A DNA stretch of 64,000 nucleotides from Amphritea balenae (GCF_003858655.1 NZ_RQXV01000003.1:1-64000); one strand, 5' to 3'; shown: positions 1 to 8,986, numbered from the stretch's first letter. Notes: generated by a model from the sequence alone, not told the origin. Numbers and translations: made by a program.

Positions 1-161
1 GGATCATTTATTGAACTGAGAATCTCTTTTGTATGTTGAGCTGAACCATCATCAACAATGATCAGTTCAAGACTCTCAAAAGTTTGATTTAATACAGAAT
101 CTACAGACTGACGGATTAATTCTCCATCATTATAAGTCGTCATAATACATGAAAATTTCAT
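1..161 (-). CDS. Family 2 glycosyltransferase, N-terminal part (runs off the left edge)
   Basis: Only the first 53 codons are inside the window. The start MKFSCIMTTYNDGE and the following VLNQTFESLELIIVDDGS are the classic GT-A fold opening: a hydrophobic beta strand, an early nucleotide-sugar contact, and the I-V-D-D-G-S metal/nucleotide region. Family 2 enzymes transfer a sugar from a nucleotide-sugar to a polysaccharide or lipid acceptor at the cytoplasmic face of the membrane. The gene lies 38 bases downstream of an interrupted gene on the same strand, so the two probably belonged to one surface-polysaccharide locus. Substrate and acceptor cannot be deduced from this piece. Confidence 0.85.
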   Translation of the reverse strand, partial: MKFSCIMTTYNDGELIRQSVDSVLNQTFESLELIIVDDGSAQHTKEILSSIND

Positions 162-199
162 TCGGCTATTCCGGTAAACGTACTTTAAACTCTTAATAA

Positions 200-691
200 C
201 TATTTAATGCCAGAAAGTACTAGGTCATCCAACTCAAAAAGATTATCTCTGGATTCAAAGAAAAGGTGCAGACTAATACACTTAACGTCAGTCAATAGAC
301 CCCGGGACAAACTAAATGAGCTGGTATATTCTAATGATGCAACATCCATCTGGTGGGCATCATCTGCAAAGTGGTCATAAAAACCATTTTTATATGAAAA
401 ACGAAGGGCGGGGTGAACTTTCATCATTTTTGATGATTTCGCCCGATACCTGAGAAATATCGTGCGACAAGATAACCAGTCTGACTTACTCAGCTCCAAA
501 GAAAGCTAAAGCCAGTCAACTTTTTCAGCTAAGTCTTCAAACTGTAATAAAAGACTGCGCTTTGGTCTAACCGACACTTTTCCTTTATTTTTATCAATGG
601 AAACACGAATCCCCCTACAAATAGAAGCATCGGAGGTTGTTGTAACACTAGAAAATTTACTAAAAGGAGGCAAACTATAATTTACATACAT
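200..691 (-). pseudogene. Unknown protein gene interrupted by an in-frame TAG
   Basis: Two open stretches in the same frame (506-691 and the sequence down to 200) are separated by one amber codon at 506-508. Read through, they give about 163 residues starting MYVNYSLPPFSKF and ending LDDLVLSGIK. Both halves have ordinary protein composition (charged, W, F and Y residues) and nothing shifts the frame, so this looks like one gene broken by a single base change. Alternatives are a sequencing error or real readthrough. I do not recognise the family. The neighbouring glycosyltransferase suggests a polysaccharide locus. No good ribosome binding site is visible at the ATG. Confidence 0.5.
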
Positions 692-1192
692 AACAAATCA
701 TACCAATACATTTTCTTAAAAATTTAAATTAGACAAAATTCTTAAGAAAAAAATTAAAACTGTTTTCATCTAATCCAAAATTTTAAAAAAAACAACTTAT
801 TCATTTTATTTAAAATAAGCCGCCGACAGTATTATGAAGTCACTAATAACAAAAACAACTGACGAACAGCAAGATTTAAGATAAAAATCAGACCATCTTC
901 CTTGACAACTATAAAAAATTCAACATCAAATAAACCTGTAAACACCCCCACTAAAAAAGAAGACATTTCAACATGAAATATCGGCACGATCTAAACTTGC
1001 CGCTATAAACATTTACACAACAAGAACCGGCACAACCCTAACAGTCTCCCCCTTTTTTGTATAGTCTACCACCTCTCATTATGTGTTCGTACTACATCTC
1101 AAGAATTGAAGTTCGCGCCCCTTTTTTTATATCAGACACATCTCGCTGTAGCTACGAAAATCTATTAACTAAGGAACCTGCAAACAAGCCAC
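692..1192. other. AT-rich intergenic stretch without a recognisable gene
   Basis: Most of this stretch, particularly 700-1000, is much richer in A and T than the rest of the window and has stops in all frames. No tRNA, terminator or convincing promoter was found. It separates the polysaccharide-type genes from the housekeeping block, and its right end carries a repeat shared with position 16760. Confidence 0.6.
1168..1190 (-). repeat. 23-bp repeat copy A (21 of 23 identical to copy B at 16760-16782)
   Basis: The plus strand reads ACTAAGGAACCTGCAAACAA followed by GCC. The reverse complement of 16760-16782 differs at only two positions. This copy lies 2 bases beyond the stop of a minus-strand open fragment (1193-1318). 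That is the arrangement expected if the repeat is the end of an insertion sequence and the fragment the tail of its transposase. No complete element is present. Confidence 0.5.
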
Positions 1193-1318
1193 TTACGGCT
1201 TATCACGCTCTTTAGGCAAAGGTTTACAGAACGATTCAAGTTCAAGGCCATACTCATTATCGACAACGATCATCATATACAGGAACGTTCTCTGTCTTCT
1301 TGGCTTATATTCAACCAC
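1193..1318 (-). pseudogene. Open reading fragment of 41 residues, possible transposase tail
   Basis: Starting from a GTG, the frame reads VVEYKPRRQRTFLYMM and ends SFCKPLPKERDKP, with an in-frame stop only two codons upstream of the GTG. It is basic and protein-like but has no proper start signal. An overlapping frame just upstream reads MNEYPGWLNIS and stops early, so this may be a frameshifted remnant. Its stop abuts the 23-bp repeat at 1168-1190, which suggests the 3' end of a decayed insertion sequence. I do not recognise the family. Confidence 0.3.
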
Positions 1319-1358
1319 CCCGGATATTCATTCATATGGCTACGGTTCTGATAAACTA

Positions 1359-1934
1359 CTAACCCCTTTCAGGGCCACTAACAGCAACAGACTCATCGGC
1401 CCGTTTAGCAGCACAAAAGGCCGATAATCCAGGATAAGTTTCAAGATCAATCAACTCCCGAAAACAAACCCAATCAAGAAAACAGAACAGGCAGATGGCA
1501 GGATAATTCCAGACGGAAAACAGACCCTCCACTACCGCCTGCTCCAATAACGGCATCGTCTGAGCAATCCGTTCTTTTTGCAAATTCAGAAGCAATACAT
1601 CTGATTCAGTATCAAGATTTGATCTAGAGGCCATAAGCAGAATGATAAACGAGTCATTAACGGCATTGATCAGACTCAACAGGTTTTCCTGATCCCAACT
1701 CAACGGTTTCTTTTTTAGCTTTTCAGCAAGATAACGATGAATTACAGCAGAGTCATAAACCGTCTGCTGTCCGTCAACAAGCACCGGGACCTTCATAGCC
1801 GGAGAATAGGAAACCAACACCTCACGCCCTTCTGGCGCATAAATATTCAAATCTACAAATTCATAATTCTGCTCATCCAACAACAGGCGAATACGGCGTA
1901 CATAGGGTGATACCGCTGATCCAATAAGCTTCAT
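1359..1934 (-). CDS. Glutathione S-transferase family protein
   Basis: This soluble cytoplasmic protein of 191 residues has a thioredoxin-fold N-terminal domain (residues 1-75). Its start MKLIGSAVSPYVRRIRLLL is the usual GST entry with the active-site Ser-Pro at 9-10. It also has the cis-proline segment KVPVLVDG and the glutathione gamma-Glu contact DSAVIHRYL. The helical C-terminal half is compatible with a GST. An in-frame start seven codons upstream exists, but the ATG at 1934 begins right at the beta strand and matches the family. Likely role: glutathione-dependent conjugation or reduction of a small molecule. The substrate is unknown and the gene stands alone. Confidence 0.8.
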   Translation of the reverse strand: MKLIGSAVSPYVRRIRLLLDEQNYEFVDLNIYAPEGREVLVSYSPAMKVPVLVDGQQTVYDSAVIHRYLAEKLKKKPLSWDQENLLSLINAVNDSFIILLMASRSNLDTESDVLLLNLQKERIAQTMPLLEQAVVEGLFSVWNYPAICLFCFLDWVCFRELIDLETYPGLSAFCAAKRADESVAVSGPERG

Positions 1935-2014
1935 ATAACTCTCCCGACAAGCCATTTAAAATATAGAGCAAACAAAAAAGCCATCAGAACGATGGCTTTC
2001 AATTTAATATCTAT

Positions 2015-3313
2015 TCAGACACTTTCACTAGAATAAAAACGCCTTAATATTTGTGTTAATCCTACCGCGTCTTCACTCCCTGCAAGCTCACGTATCGAAT
2101 GCATCGCTAGTTGAGGCACGCCAACATCTATGGTCTTAACCCCAAGCTCAGCTGCGGTAATAGGACCGATAGTACTGCCGCATCCCATATCGCTACGCAC
2201 CACAAATGACTGCAAAGGGATCTCTTCCAACTGCGCAAAACGACGGAACATCGCTGCGGTTTCACTATTGGTTGCGTAACGTTGATTACTGTTCAGTTTA
2301 ATTACGGCTCCGCCATTCATTCGTGGGCCGTGATTGCCATCATGCTTATCCACAAAGTTAGGATGCACTGCATGCGCATTATCGACTGAGACCATCATCG
2401 AGTTAGCAATCATTCGATTACGCGCTTCAGGCTCAGGTAACAGCCGTTCAAGCAACTGCTTCAGCATAGGCCCTTGCGCACCCACTGCGCTGGCGCTCCC
2501 CACCTCTTCATGATCATTACAAACCAGCAAAGCGCCCTGCTCAGTATCTGACTCAATCAGGGCTTGTAAACCGATAAAGCAACTCAGCAGATTATCTAAA
2601 CGAGCAGAGGCAAAAAATTCATTATCCAGACCTATATAGGACGGTTTTTGCACATCGTAGAAACACAACTCATAGTCCAGTACCTGATCCACATCGGCAA
2701 CATCCTTAGCCAGCAACTGTTGTTTAAGCAACTCGCGCAGATCAGCCTTACCGTCACCATGCAGCTGAGCCAGTATTGGTGGCAGATCCGTTTGCGGATT
2801 GATCGTACGGTCTTTATTGGCTTCCCGATCCAGATGTATCGCAAGGCTCGGAATAACGGCGATAGGCTGAACAAAATTAATCAGTTCGCTGCGCAATTCT
2901 CCGGATTCAGTTGAGTAGTTTACGCGGCCAGCTAGCGACAAGTCTCTGTCAAACCATGGGTTTAATAATGCGCCACCATAGACTTCAACACCGAGTCGTA
3001 AGCATCCCTGACGTACCGTTTCAGGGTTGGGCTTTACTTTCAGACAAGGACTATCAGTGTGAGCCCCCACCATCCGCATGCCTTCATCAGACAGCTCTCC
3101 ACTGGCGGGCATATTCCAGGCGATTATTGACGATTCATTTCGTACGATAAAGTAACGACCCGCCGCCTTAACATGCCATCGGCTTTTTTCTTCCAGCTCA
3201 ATATAACCCGCTTCCTGCAACCGCCCCCGCATCTCATACACTGCATGAAAAGGGGTTGGCGACGCCGCTAAGAAATCAAATAACTGCTCATTAAACTGCT
3301 GTTTCTGCATCAT
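2015..3313 (-). CDS. apeB: M18 family aminopeptidase (aspartyl aminopeptidase type)
   Basis: This is a cytosolic dinuclear-metal exopeptidase of 432 residues, the usual M18 length, releasing N-terminal (often acidic) residues from peptides. The metal and catalytic motifs are all present in order: [11 protein letters not shown] near residue 86, ARLDNLLSC near 240, CNDHEEVGS near 265 with the catalytic Glu pair, [10 protein letters not shown] near 312 and [12 protein letters not shown] near 373. The start ATG overlaps the stop of the upstream FKBP lipoprotein gene, so the two are translationally coupled. ApeB is the symbol used for this family in Pseudomonas; I use it by family resemblance. Confidence 0.9.
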   Translation of the reverse strand: MMQKQQFNEQLFDFLAASPTPFHAVYEMRGRLQEAGYIELEEKSRWHVKAAGRYFIVRNESSIIAWNMPASGELSDEGMRMVGAHTDSPCLKVKPNPETVRQGCLRLGVEVYGGALLNPWFDRDLSLAGRVNYSTESGELRSELINFVQPIAVIPSLAIHLDREANKDRTINPQTDLPPILAQLHGDGKADLRELLKQQLLAKDVADVDQVLDYELCFYDVQKPSYIGLDNEFFASARLDNLLSCFIGLQALIESDTEQGALLVCNDHEEVGSASAVGAQGPMLKQLLERLLPEPEARNRMIANSMMVSVDNAHAVHPNFVDKHDGNHGPRMNGGAVIKLNSNQRYATNSETAAMFRRFAQLEEIPLQSFVVRSDMGCGSTIGPITAAELGVKTIDVGVPQLAMHSIRELAGSEDAVGLTQILRRFYSSESV

Positions 3314-3834
3314 TTATCAGCCTCTTCCTCGGGCATAATCTGTATCAACTCAAGCTCAAACACTAAGGCTGAGTTTGCCGGTATTTGTGGGGTAGGACTT
3401 CTGGCGCCATAGGCGAGCTCAGAAGGAAGATAGATTTTCCAGTGAGATCCCGGCGCCATACTCATCAACGCTTCTCGCCACCCTTTAATAACACTGGCAA
3501 CCGGAAATACCGGTTTATCGCTGTGCTCAGCTGAACTTTCAAATTCAGTGCCATCAACTAGCCACCCCGTATAACTGACCTGTACCTTATCAGGCATTCG
3601 CGGTGTGTCGCCCTGTGCCTCACTGATCACTTCATACTGTAAACCACTTGCGGTAACTACAACCCCATCGCGCAGTGCATTTTCTTCAAGAAATTTAACA
3701 CCCTGCTTCTTAACATCATCATTCAGCGCTTTATCAAGTAACTCCTGGTGAAAGCGTTTTTGCTCTTCACTTTCACCACAACCACCAAGAATGACCACAA
3801 ACAACGACAATACAACGACACTCAAGAATTTCAT
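3310..3834 (-). CDS. FKBP-type peptidyl-prolyl isomerase lipoprotein
   Basis: The 174-residue precursor starts with a hydrophobic signal and lipobox (VVILGGC, Cys about residue 19), so the mature protein is anchored to an envelope membrane. A short charged linker leads to a FKBP domain (about residues 70-168) with [18 protein letters not shown], a VIKGWREAL segment and the LAYGARSP flap. It should catalyse prolyl cis-trans isomerisation of envelope proteins. It is shorter at the N-terminus than Mip/FkpA proteins, which carry a long dimerising helical domain. Divergent from prc, which is another envelope protein-quality gene. Confidence 0.88.
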   Translation of the reverse strand: MKFLSVVVLSLFVVILGGCGESEEQKRFHQELLDKALNDDVKKQGVKFLEENALRDGVVVTASGLQYEVISEAQGDTPRMPDKVQVSYTGWLVDGTEFESSAEHSDKPVFPVASVIKGWREALMSMAPGSHWKIYLPSELAYGARSPTPQIPANSALVFELELIQIMPEEEADK

Positions 3835-3997
3835 AATAGTTTAAACATCACCAGGTATGATTAATAAAAAGGGGTAAACCATTGATTTTACATCAGCACA
3901 GCAGAGGACTACACTCAGATATTCTGAGTTACGGAACCAAGCTGCTTCTTTGTCTGTCTCAGATCTTATACGTTGTAGCTAAACAGGAACATACAGC

Positions 3998-6082
3998 TTG
4001 ATTCATATAACTTCCATCCGACATCTTCTGATTACTTCACTGCTATCAGGCTTTATTCTGACATCGCAGGTTAGCGCTAACGCTGTCTCCAGTTTGCAGC
4101 CGGAGCCCATCCATAATCAGACCATTCAGGATATAGTAAAGTCTCTCAATCAGGACCACTATAATGATATCGTACTGAATGACGAGCTTTCCGGTAAAAT
4201 TCTGGACCAGTATCTTGAAGCGCTTGATCCTTCAAAAGCCTATTTTTATCACACAGATATTGAAGAGTTTCAGCAATTCAGAAATCAGCTGGATGACGAA
4301 ATTAGAAACGGTACTCTGGATACCGCCTATCTTATCTTTAACCGGTTTCAGTTGCGCACAACCGAACGCCTTGAAAAGCTTATCACTACCCTTGAGGACC
4401 CAGCCTTTAAGACCAACTTTACGCTGGACGAAACCCTTGAAACTGACCGCTCGGAAAGCAACTGGCCTAGCAATGAAGCGTCAATGCAGGAGTTTTGGCG
4501 TAAACGTCTGAAAAGCGCCTTGCTAGGACTAAAGCTTGCTGACAAGACCATTGAAGAAGCCGAAGAAGTTCTGCTAAAGCGTTACCAAAGCCAGTTAGCC
4601 CGAGCCAGCCAAACCAATAGCGAAGATGTCTTTCAAAGCTACGCTAACGCCCTGACCAAGCAATTCGACCCGCACACTCAATATTTTTCGCCACGTAGGT
4701 CTGAAAATTTTAATATCAATATGAGCCTCTCTTTAGAAGGTATCGGGGCAGTACTTCAAAGCGAGAACGAGCACACCAAAATAGTACGACTGGTTCCAGC
4801 AGGCCCTGCTGATAAAGCCGGCCAGTTAAAGCCTGCAGATTTGATTGTCGGTGTTGGCCAGGGTGATGATGGTGAGATACAAGATGTTGTAGGCTGGCGT
4901 CTTGATGAGGTCGTAGCGCTGATCAGAGGCCCTAAAGGAACGATTGTTAAGCTTGAGATAATTCCAGCCGATGGCGAAGAAGGCCAGCATAAGATTATTC
5001 AGATTCGCCGCAATAAGGTGAAACTCGAAGAACAAGCAGCCCAAAGCCGCATAATCGAACTTCAGCATCAGGACAAGCCTTACAAACTGGGAGTCATCTC
5101 TATCCCTGCCTTTTATATAGACTTTGCCGCCCTGCAACGTGGCGACACCGATTATAAGAGCACAACCCGGGATACTGCGAAGTTGATAGAAGAGCTGAAG
5201 AGCCAGGACGTTGACGGTCTGATAATCGATCTGCGTAATAATGGTGGCGGTTCGTTACGCGAAGCCAACGAACTGGTGGGTTTATTCATTAGTCGAGGCC
5301 CTACCGTCCAGATACGCGATCCGGAAGGCAGGGTTAACATTATGGGCGACTCAGACCCCAGAGTTGCTTATAACGGCCCTATGGCCGTTTTAGTAAACCG
5401 ACTCAGTGCATCTGCATCAGAGATTTTTGCCGGCGCCATTCAGGATTATCAGCGCGGCATCATCGTTGGCGGTCAAACCTTCGGCAAAGGCACGGTTCAA
5501 ACACTATCACCCTTACGCCACGGCCAGATCAAACTCACCCATGCAAAGTTCTACCGTATCTCAGGTGAAAGCACCCAGAACAAAGGTGTCATCCCCGATA
5601 TCAGTTTACCGACCCTTTATGATACAGAAGAGATCGGTGAAAGCGCACTGGATGGTGCTATGCCTTGGGATAAGGTCCATGAAATACCCCATCAGCGTTA
5701 CATAAGTTTCACTTCTATCCTGCCTGAAATCAGCGATCGACACAGTGAACGACGTAAATTTGACCCTGATTTTTTGTATATGAACTCGCAGGTTCAACGA
5801 TTAAATGAGAACAAAAAAGACAGACTGCTTTCGCTCAATGAAAAAACTTTGCAAGCAGAACGGAATGAATCTGAAAACTGGCTATTAGCTAAAGAAAATG
5901 AACGTCGTACGGCCAAGAAACTAGACAACATCAAAAAACTGTCTGATCTGGAAGAGTTGCTCGAAAAAGACTCCCAAGGCCGCACAATCAGTCCTGAAGC
6001 TGAAGCCTTACTCACCGAAACGGGCAGAGTACTGCTTGATATGATCGAGCTGACCGATAAATATATAGCTATCAAAAACTAA
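3998..6082 (+). CDS. prc: Tail-specific (carboxy-terminal processing) protease Prc
   Basis: This periplasmic S41 serine protease of 694 residues is close to the usual Prc length. It begins with a signal peptide ending near ANA (residues 1-28), followed by the helical N-terminal Prc domain, a PDZ domain (about 245-325, starting NMSLSLEGIGAVL), and the S41 core. The catalytic Ser is S472 in SASASEIFAG and the general-base Lys is K497 in FGKGTVQ, 25 residues apart as in E. coli Tsp. The start codon is TTG at 3998, preceded by an AGGAA; no ATG lies near the signal peptide. Prc trims C-termini of envelope proteins and degrades peptidoglycan hydrolases. Confidence 0.95.
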   Translation: MIHITSIRHLLITSLLSGFILTSQVSANAVSSLQPEPIHNQTIQDIVKSLNQDHYNDIVLNDELSGKILDQYLEALDPSKAYFYHTDIEEFQQFRNQLDDEIRNGTLDTAYLIFNRFQLRTTERLEKLITTLEDPAFKTNFTLDETLETDRSESNWPSNEASMQEFWRKRLKSALLGLKLADKTIEEAEEVLLKRYQSQLARASQTNSEDVFQSYANALTKQFDPHTQYFSPRRSENFNINMSLSLEGIGAVLQSENEHTKIVRLVPAGPADKAGQLKPADLIVGVGQGDDGEIQDVVGWRLDEVVALIRGPKGTIVKLEIIPADGEEGQHKIIQIRRNKVKLEEQAAQSRIIELQHQDKPYKLGVISIPAFYIDFAALQRGDTDYKSTTRDTAKLIEELKSQDVDGLIIDLRNNGGGSLREANELVGLFISRGPTVQIRDPEGRVNIMGDSDPRVAYNGPMAVLVNRLSASASEIFAGAIQDYQRGIIVGGQTFGKGTVQTLSPLRHGQIKLTHAKFYRISGESTQNKGVIPDISLPTLYDTEEIGESALDGAMPWDKVHEIPHQRYISFTSILPEISDRHSERRKFDPDFLYMNSQVQRLNENKKDRLLSLNEKTLQAERNESENWLLAKENERRTAKKLDNIKKLSDLEELLEKDSQGRTISPEAEALLTETGRVLLDMIELTDKYIAIKN

Positions 6083-6103
6083 TATTTACGGGTTTTTACA
6101 TTG

Positions 6104-6877
6104 ATGCAGCTAAGTAAAATGAAGCTTGCTCTACTGATCGGCGGCCCAGTGCTGCTGATCATCCTGATCGCTGCCGGTTACTTTATCTTTACCGGCATTT
6201 CACAACAACAGGAAGAGAATCGCCAAAAGGTCGAAGGCTTTGGTGAAATGGTAATCCCTGCTGATTCCCAAGCCTCCAGCGTGGCAACAGACCCAAAACT
6301 AAACCCCAGTATCGGCCGCAAGAACATGACGCCTACCCAGCGGGTAATAGCGACGCTGAAACAAGAGCGCGAAAGCATGCTTGAAGAAGCCATTACCATG
6401 CGTGAGGAAATTATCAGCCTCAAGAGCCAGGTCGCTGAGCTGGAAGATTATAAGCGCACCAATGAGCGCTATGCACCTCACACCTTTAACGAAGAAGTGT
6501 CTACCGTTCACACCCGTATGAAGCAGTTACTGGCTACCCGGGAAGAATCAAAACGCTTCAACCGTAATCAGTTAAAAGGCATGGCTGCGGCAGCTGCAAA
6601 AGAATACCGCCGCTTTCTGACCATGCATAAACTGGTGCTTGAACAACATCAGATAGACAAAGTCGTTAACAATCACCTGCCTGTATACGCCTACTGTATC
6701 GGCGACGGTATTGATGTTGCCGCCAACAATCGCACCGAAGAGCTGTTGATAGTCGAATACTTTAAAACCGATAAAACAGAACTAATGAATAACCGTCTTA
6801 AGAGCGACCTGAAAGCCATTCTGACCCCTTGTCAGGAGCTATTTGCCAATCGTATGAGCTTCCTTACCGGTCAATAG
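6104..6877 (+). CDS. Membrane-anchored coiled-coil protein of unknown function
   Basis: The gene begins 21 bases after prc and is probably cotranscribed with it. The 257-residue protein has a single N-terminal transmembrane helix (about residues 8-30, LLIGGPVLLIILIAAGYFIF) with a long soluble part after it. Residues about 75-125 are a clear heptad-rich coiled coil (QERESMLEEAITMREE). A C-terminal domain contains two Cys (CIGDGIDV and TPCQELF) that could form a disulfide if exported. I do not recognise the family. The start could also be the TTG at 6101. Its position suggests a link to envelope proteolysis or an adaptor for Prc, but that is inference only. Confidence 0.75.
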   Translation: MQLSKMKLALLIGGPVLLIILIAAGYFIFTGISQQQEENRQKVEGFGEMVIPADSQASSVATDPKLNPSIGRKNMTPTQRVIATLKQERESMLEEAITMREEIISLKSQVAELEDYKRTNERYAPHTFNEEVSTVHTRMKQLLATREESKRFNRNQLKGMAAAAAKEYRRFLTMHKLVLEQHQIDKVVNNHLPVYAYCIGDGIDVAANNRTEELLIVEYFKTDKTELMNNRLKSDLKAILTPCQELFANRMSFLTGQ

Positions 6878-6881
6878 CAAT

Positions 6882-6925
6882 TAAGCCCTACAAGGCCTTT
6901 TCGACTGAGGCCTTACAGGGCTTTT
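6882..6925 (+). terminator. Rho-independent terminator of prc operon
   Basis: Inverted repeat AAGCCCTACAAGGCC / GGCCTTACAGGGCTT (two mismatched bases in the middle) followed by TTT, just after the stop of the coiled-coil gene. Confidence 0.75.
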
Positions 6926-7162
6926 CGCCTGTATCTATAATGTAGAAGTTCTGTGAAACCTTAATTGTCATTATCACTACGTACAGCAGCAACGATAAAG
7001 ACTATTATTAGAACCCCTTTAATTGTGTAGACGCTAAAGACGCCATATTAAGCTGACCAATTCCCTGCCTAAGCAGATAAGCTGCTCTCTTCTATAATGA
7101 TTCAATAACCAAATCAGAGTGTTACACTCCTTTGATATCTAAAAACAGATTTAGGACTGATC

Positions 7163-7684
7163 ATGAAATTTGCACCTAGTCTCTTTGTAAGCCTGATACT
7201 ATGCCTCGCACCTATCTCAGGAGTATCCATTTCTGCACATGCGGCCACACAAAGCGAAATAGAAGAAGCGATCGAATTGTTGCGCAACTCGTCAAGCGGA
7301 TTAGTCGATAGCTATAACGATACTGAGGTTAAACAGATCCTCAGGGATGAGGGTTACGGTTCGGTTAGAATCATAGAACAGGGTGAAGTCCGCTTTAAGG
7401 CCGATGGCAAAGTCTATGTTCTCTACATCCACAAAGACGGAGACATGCACCTTTACTTTGGCTCCACCGATATGAATCTTAACTTTGAAAATATCAATGA
7501 ATGGAACCGCACGACTCGCTTATCTCGCGCTTACCTTGATGAAGAGATGCATACAGCACTAGAAACAGATCTACTGGCCAATGCAGGTATCAATAAAGAG
7601 ATGATTATCGAGATGATCAAAGTATTCATCCAAACTTCTGTCCCCCGTTTTATTGAGTTTGCTAAAGAAAATAGCCAAAACTAA
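7163..7684 (+). CDS. Secreted YbjN-domain protein
   Basis: The 173-residue precursor has a Sec signal peptide (about residues 1-28, ending SISAHA-A). The mature part resembles the YbjN / type III chaperone-like fold: an opening segment around DTEVKQILRDEGYGSVRI, then alternating strands (VRFKADGKVYVLYIHKDGDMHLYFG), an INEWNRTTRLSRAYLDE segment typical of YbjN domains, and a helical C-terminus. YbjN proteins are small fold proteins without known enzyme activity; the bacterial chaperone-like members bind partners. The gene has its own upstream region and terminator, so it is likely monocistronic. Periplasmic location is inferred from the signal. Confidence 0.75.
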   Translation: MKFAPSLFVSLILCLAPISGVSISAHAATQSEIEEAIELLRNSSSGLVDSYNDTEVKQILRDEGYGSVRIIEQGEVRFKADGKVYVLYIHKDGDMHLYFGSTDMNLNFENINEWNRTTRLSRAYLDEEMHTALETDLLANAGINKEMIIEMIKVFIQTSVPRFIEFAKENSQN

Positions 7685-7687
7685 CAC

Positions 7688-7717
7688 AAAAAAACCGTCC
7701 CCCGACGGTTTTTTTTA
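7688..7717. terminator. Bidirectional terminator between convergent genes
   Basis: AAAACCGTC-cccc-GACGGTTTT with runs of A on the left and T on the right; it can serve both the YbjN-type gene and the convergent pilin gene. Confidence 0.9.
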
Positions 7718-7718
7718 A

Positions 7719-8912
7719 TCAGCTTTCTTGCTTTGCACGACGCTTTTTACTCAAGAACATTAACGGCAGCAGCATCAAACCAAACATTGATAACAATGCT
7801 AACCAAAATTGCCATCCCGTTAGACCTGACAATGTCGACTCTGACGTTTTTTGTTTTTCTGTGTCGTTGTTACCAGCCATTGTTGACGGAAGGCTATCAA
7901 GCCCCTGCCCTGCACCAGAACCATTATCTGCCAGAATCACAGCTGTACCCACCTCAGCGTAATCTCTTGCAACAGCTGGCTTTTCTTTTCCTTCACCTGT
8001 GGCATTATCACCGGCCGAAGCCAAGCCAGAGGAATTCACCGAATCACCTGAACCTGAGCCAGAGCCACCTGATCCTGAACCACCTGAACCAGAACCTCCT
8101 GAACCAGAACCGCCTGAACCAGAACCGCCTGAACCAGAACCACCTGAGCCAAAGCCACCTGAACCAGAGCCACCTGAACCAGAGCCACCTGATCCTGAAC
8201 CACCTGATCCTGAACCACCTGATCCTGAACCACCTGATCCTGAGCCACCTGATCCTGAACCACCTGAGCCAGAGCCGCCTGAGCCAGAGCCGCCTGATCC
8301 TGAGCCACCCGATCCTGAGCCACCCGATCCTGAACCACCTGATCCTGAACCACCTGAACCAGAACCTCCTGAACCAGAACCTCCTGAACCAGAACCTCCT
8401 GATCCAGAACCACCTGAACCAGAACCACCTGAACCAGAGCCACCTGAACCAGAACCGCCTGAGCCACCTGAACCGCCCGAACCGCCTGAACCGCCTGAAC
8501 CACCCGAACCACCCGAACCGCCCGAACCGCCCGAACCGCCTGAACCGCCTGAACCGCCTGAACCGCCTGAACCGCCTGAACCGCCTGAACCGCCTGAACC
8601 GCCTGAACCGCCTGAACCGCCTGAACCACCCGAACCACCCGAACCGCCCGAACCGCCTGAACCGCCTGAACCGCCTGAACCGCCTGAACCGCCTGAACCG
8701 TCTGAACCGCCTGAACCGCCTGAACCGCCTGAACCGCCTGAACCGCCTGAACCGCCTCCATTTGGAAGCCCTGTGGTAATTTGAGCAACAGAGTCACCTA
8801 CAGCATCACCTAACTGTGCAAACGCGCTAACAACCACTCCCGCAATCAGAGCCCCTGCTAAAACATACTCAACAGTAGTAACTCCCCTTTGCTTCCTGCA
8901 AAACTGCAACAT
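7719..8912 (-). CDS. Flp-type pilin fused to a giant Gly-Ser repeat and a C-terminal membrane helix
   Basis: The N-terminus (CRKQRG then VTTVEYVLAGALIAGVVV) is a class IVb Flp prepilin: a short basic leader, a Gly before the cleavage site, Glu at +5, Tyr at +6 and a hydrophobic helix. After LGDAVGDSVAQITTGLPN the protein becomes almost pure Gly/Ser for about 240 residues (GGS units, then GGSGS units). It ends with about 70 residues of ordinary sequence, one hydrophobic helix (WQFWLALLSMFGLMLLPL) and a basic tail (KKRRAKQES). A normal Flp pilin has 50-70 residues in total. ATG at 8912 is preferred (GGGG eight bases upstream) over the GTG at 8921. No Tad/Flp assembly genes are nearby. The protein could be a membrane-spanning tether or adhesin stalk; this is inference. 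Confidence 0.7.
   Translation of the reverse strand: MLQFCRKQRGVTTVEYVLAGALIAGVVVSAFAQLGDAVGDSVAQITTGLPNGGGSGGSGGSGGSGGSGGSDGSGGSGGSGGSGGSGGSGGSGGSGGSGGSGGSGGSGGSGGSGGSGGSGGSGGSGGSGGSGGSGGSGGSGGSGGSGGSGGSGGSGSGGSGSGGSGSGGSGSGGSGSGGSGSGGSGSGGSGSGGSGSGGSGSGGSGSGGSGSGGSGSGGSGSGGSGSGGSGSGGSGSGGSGSGGSGSGGSGSGGFGSGGSGSGGSGSGGSGSGGSGSGGSGSGGSGSGSGDSVNSSGLASAGDNATGEGKEKPAVARDYAEVGTAVILADNGSGAGQGLDSLPSTMAGNNDTEKQKTSESTLSGLTGWQFWLALLSMFGLMLLPLMFLSKKRRAKQES
8048..8757. repeat. Coding microsatellite-like array: 15-bp units then 9-bp units
   Basis: On the plus strand, 8048 to about 8460 is a tandem array of roughly 27 units of 15 bp (CCTGAACCAGAACCG and variants, encoding GGSGS on the minus strand). From about 8460 to 8757 it is an array of roughly 33 units of 9 bp (CCGCCTGAA, encoding GGS). 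Units differ mostly at synonymous positions (GAA/GAG, CCA/CCG/CCC), so the array is old enough to have diverged but the amino-acid pattern is preserved. Unit lengths divisible by three keep the frame open whatever the copy number. Confidence 0.95.
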
Positions 8913-8986
8913 TGACCTCACCCCATAACTCTAAGGTTCTTTAAGCCTAGTCAGCAATTCCGCAACGAGCAAAAACCATTACTCAT

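Noticed and set aside
8048-8757. CRISPR-like or satellite array
   Set aside because: Units of 9 and 15 bp without unique spacers and in coding phase; it is a protein repeat, not a CRISPR array.
7999-8784. Plus-strand frame of pure Pro-Glu-Pro repeats
   Set aside because: It is the reverse reading of the GGS/GGSGS repeat of the pilin-like gene; the minus-strand frame has pilin and membrane domains at both ends, the plus-strand frame has none.
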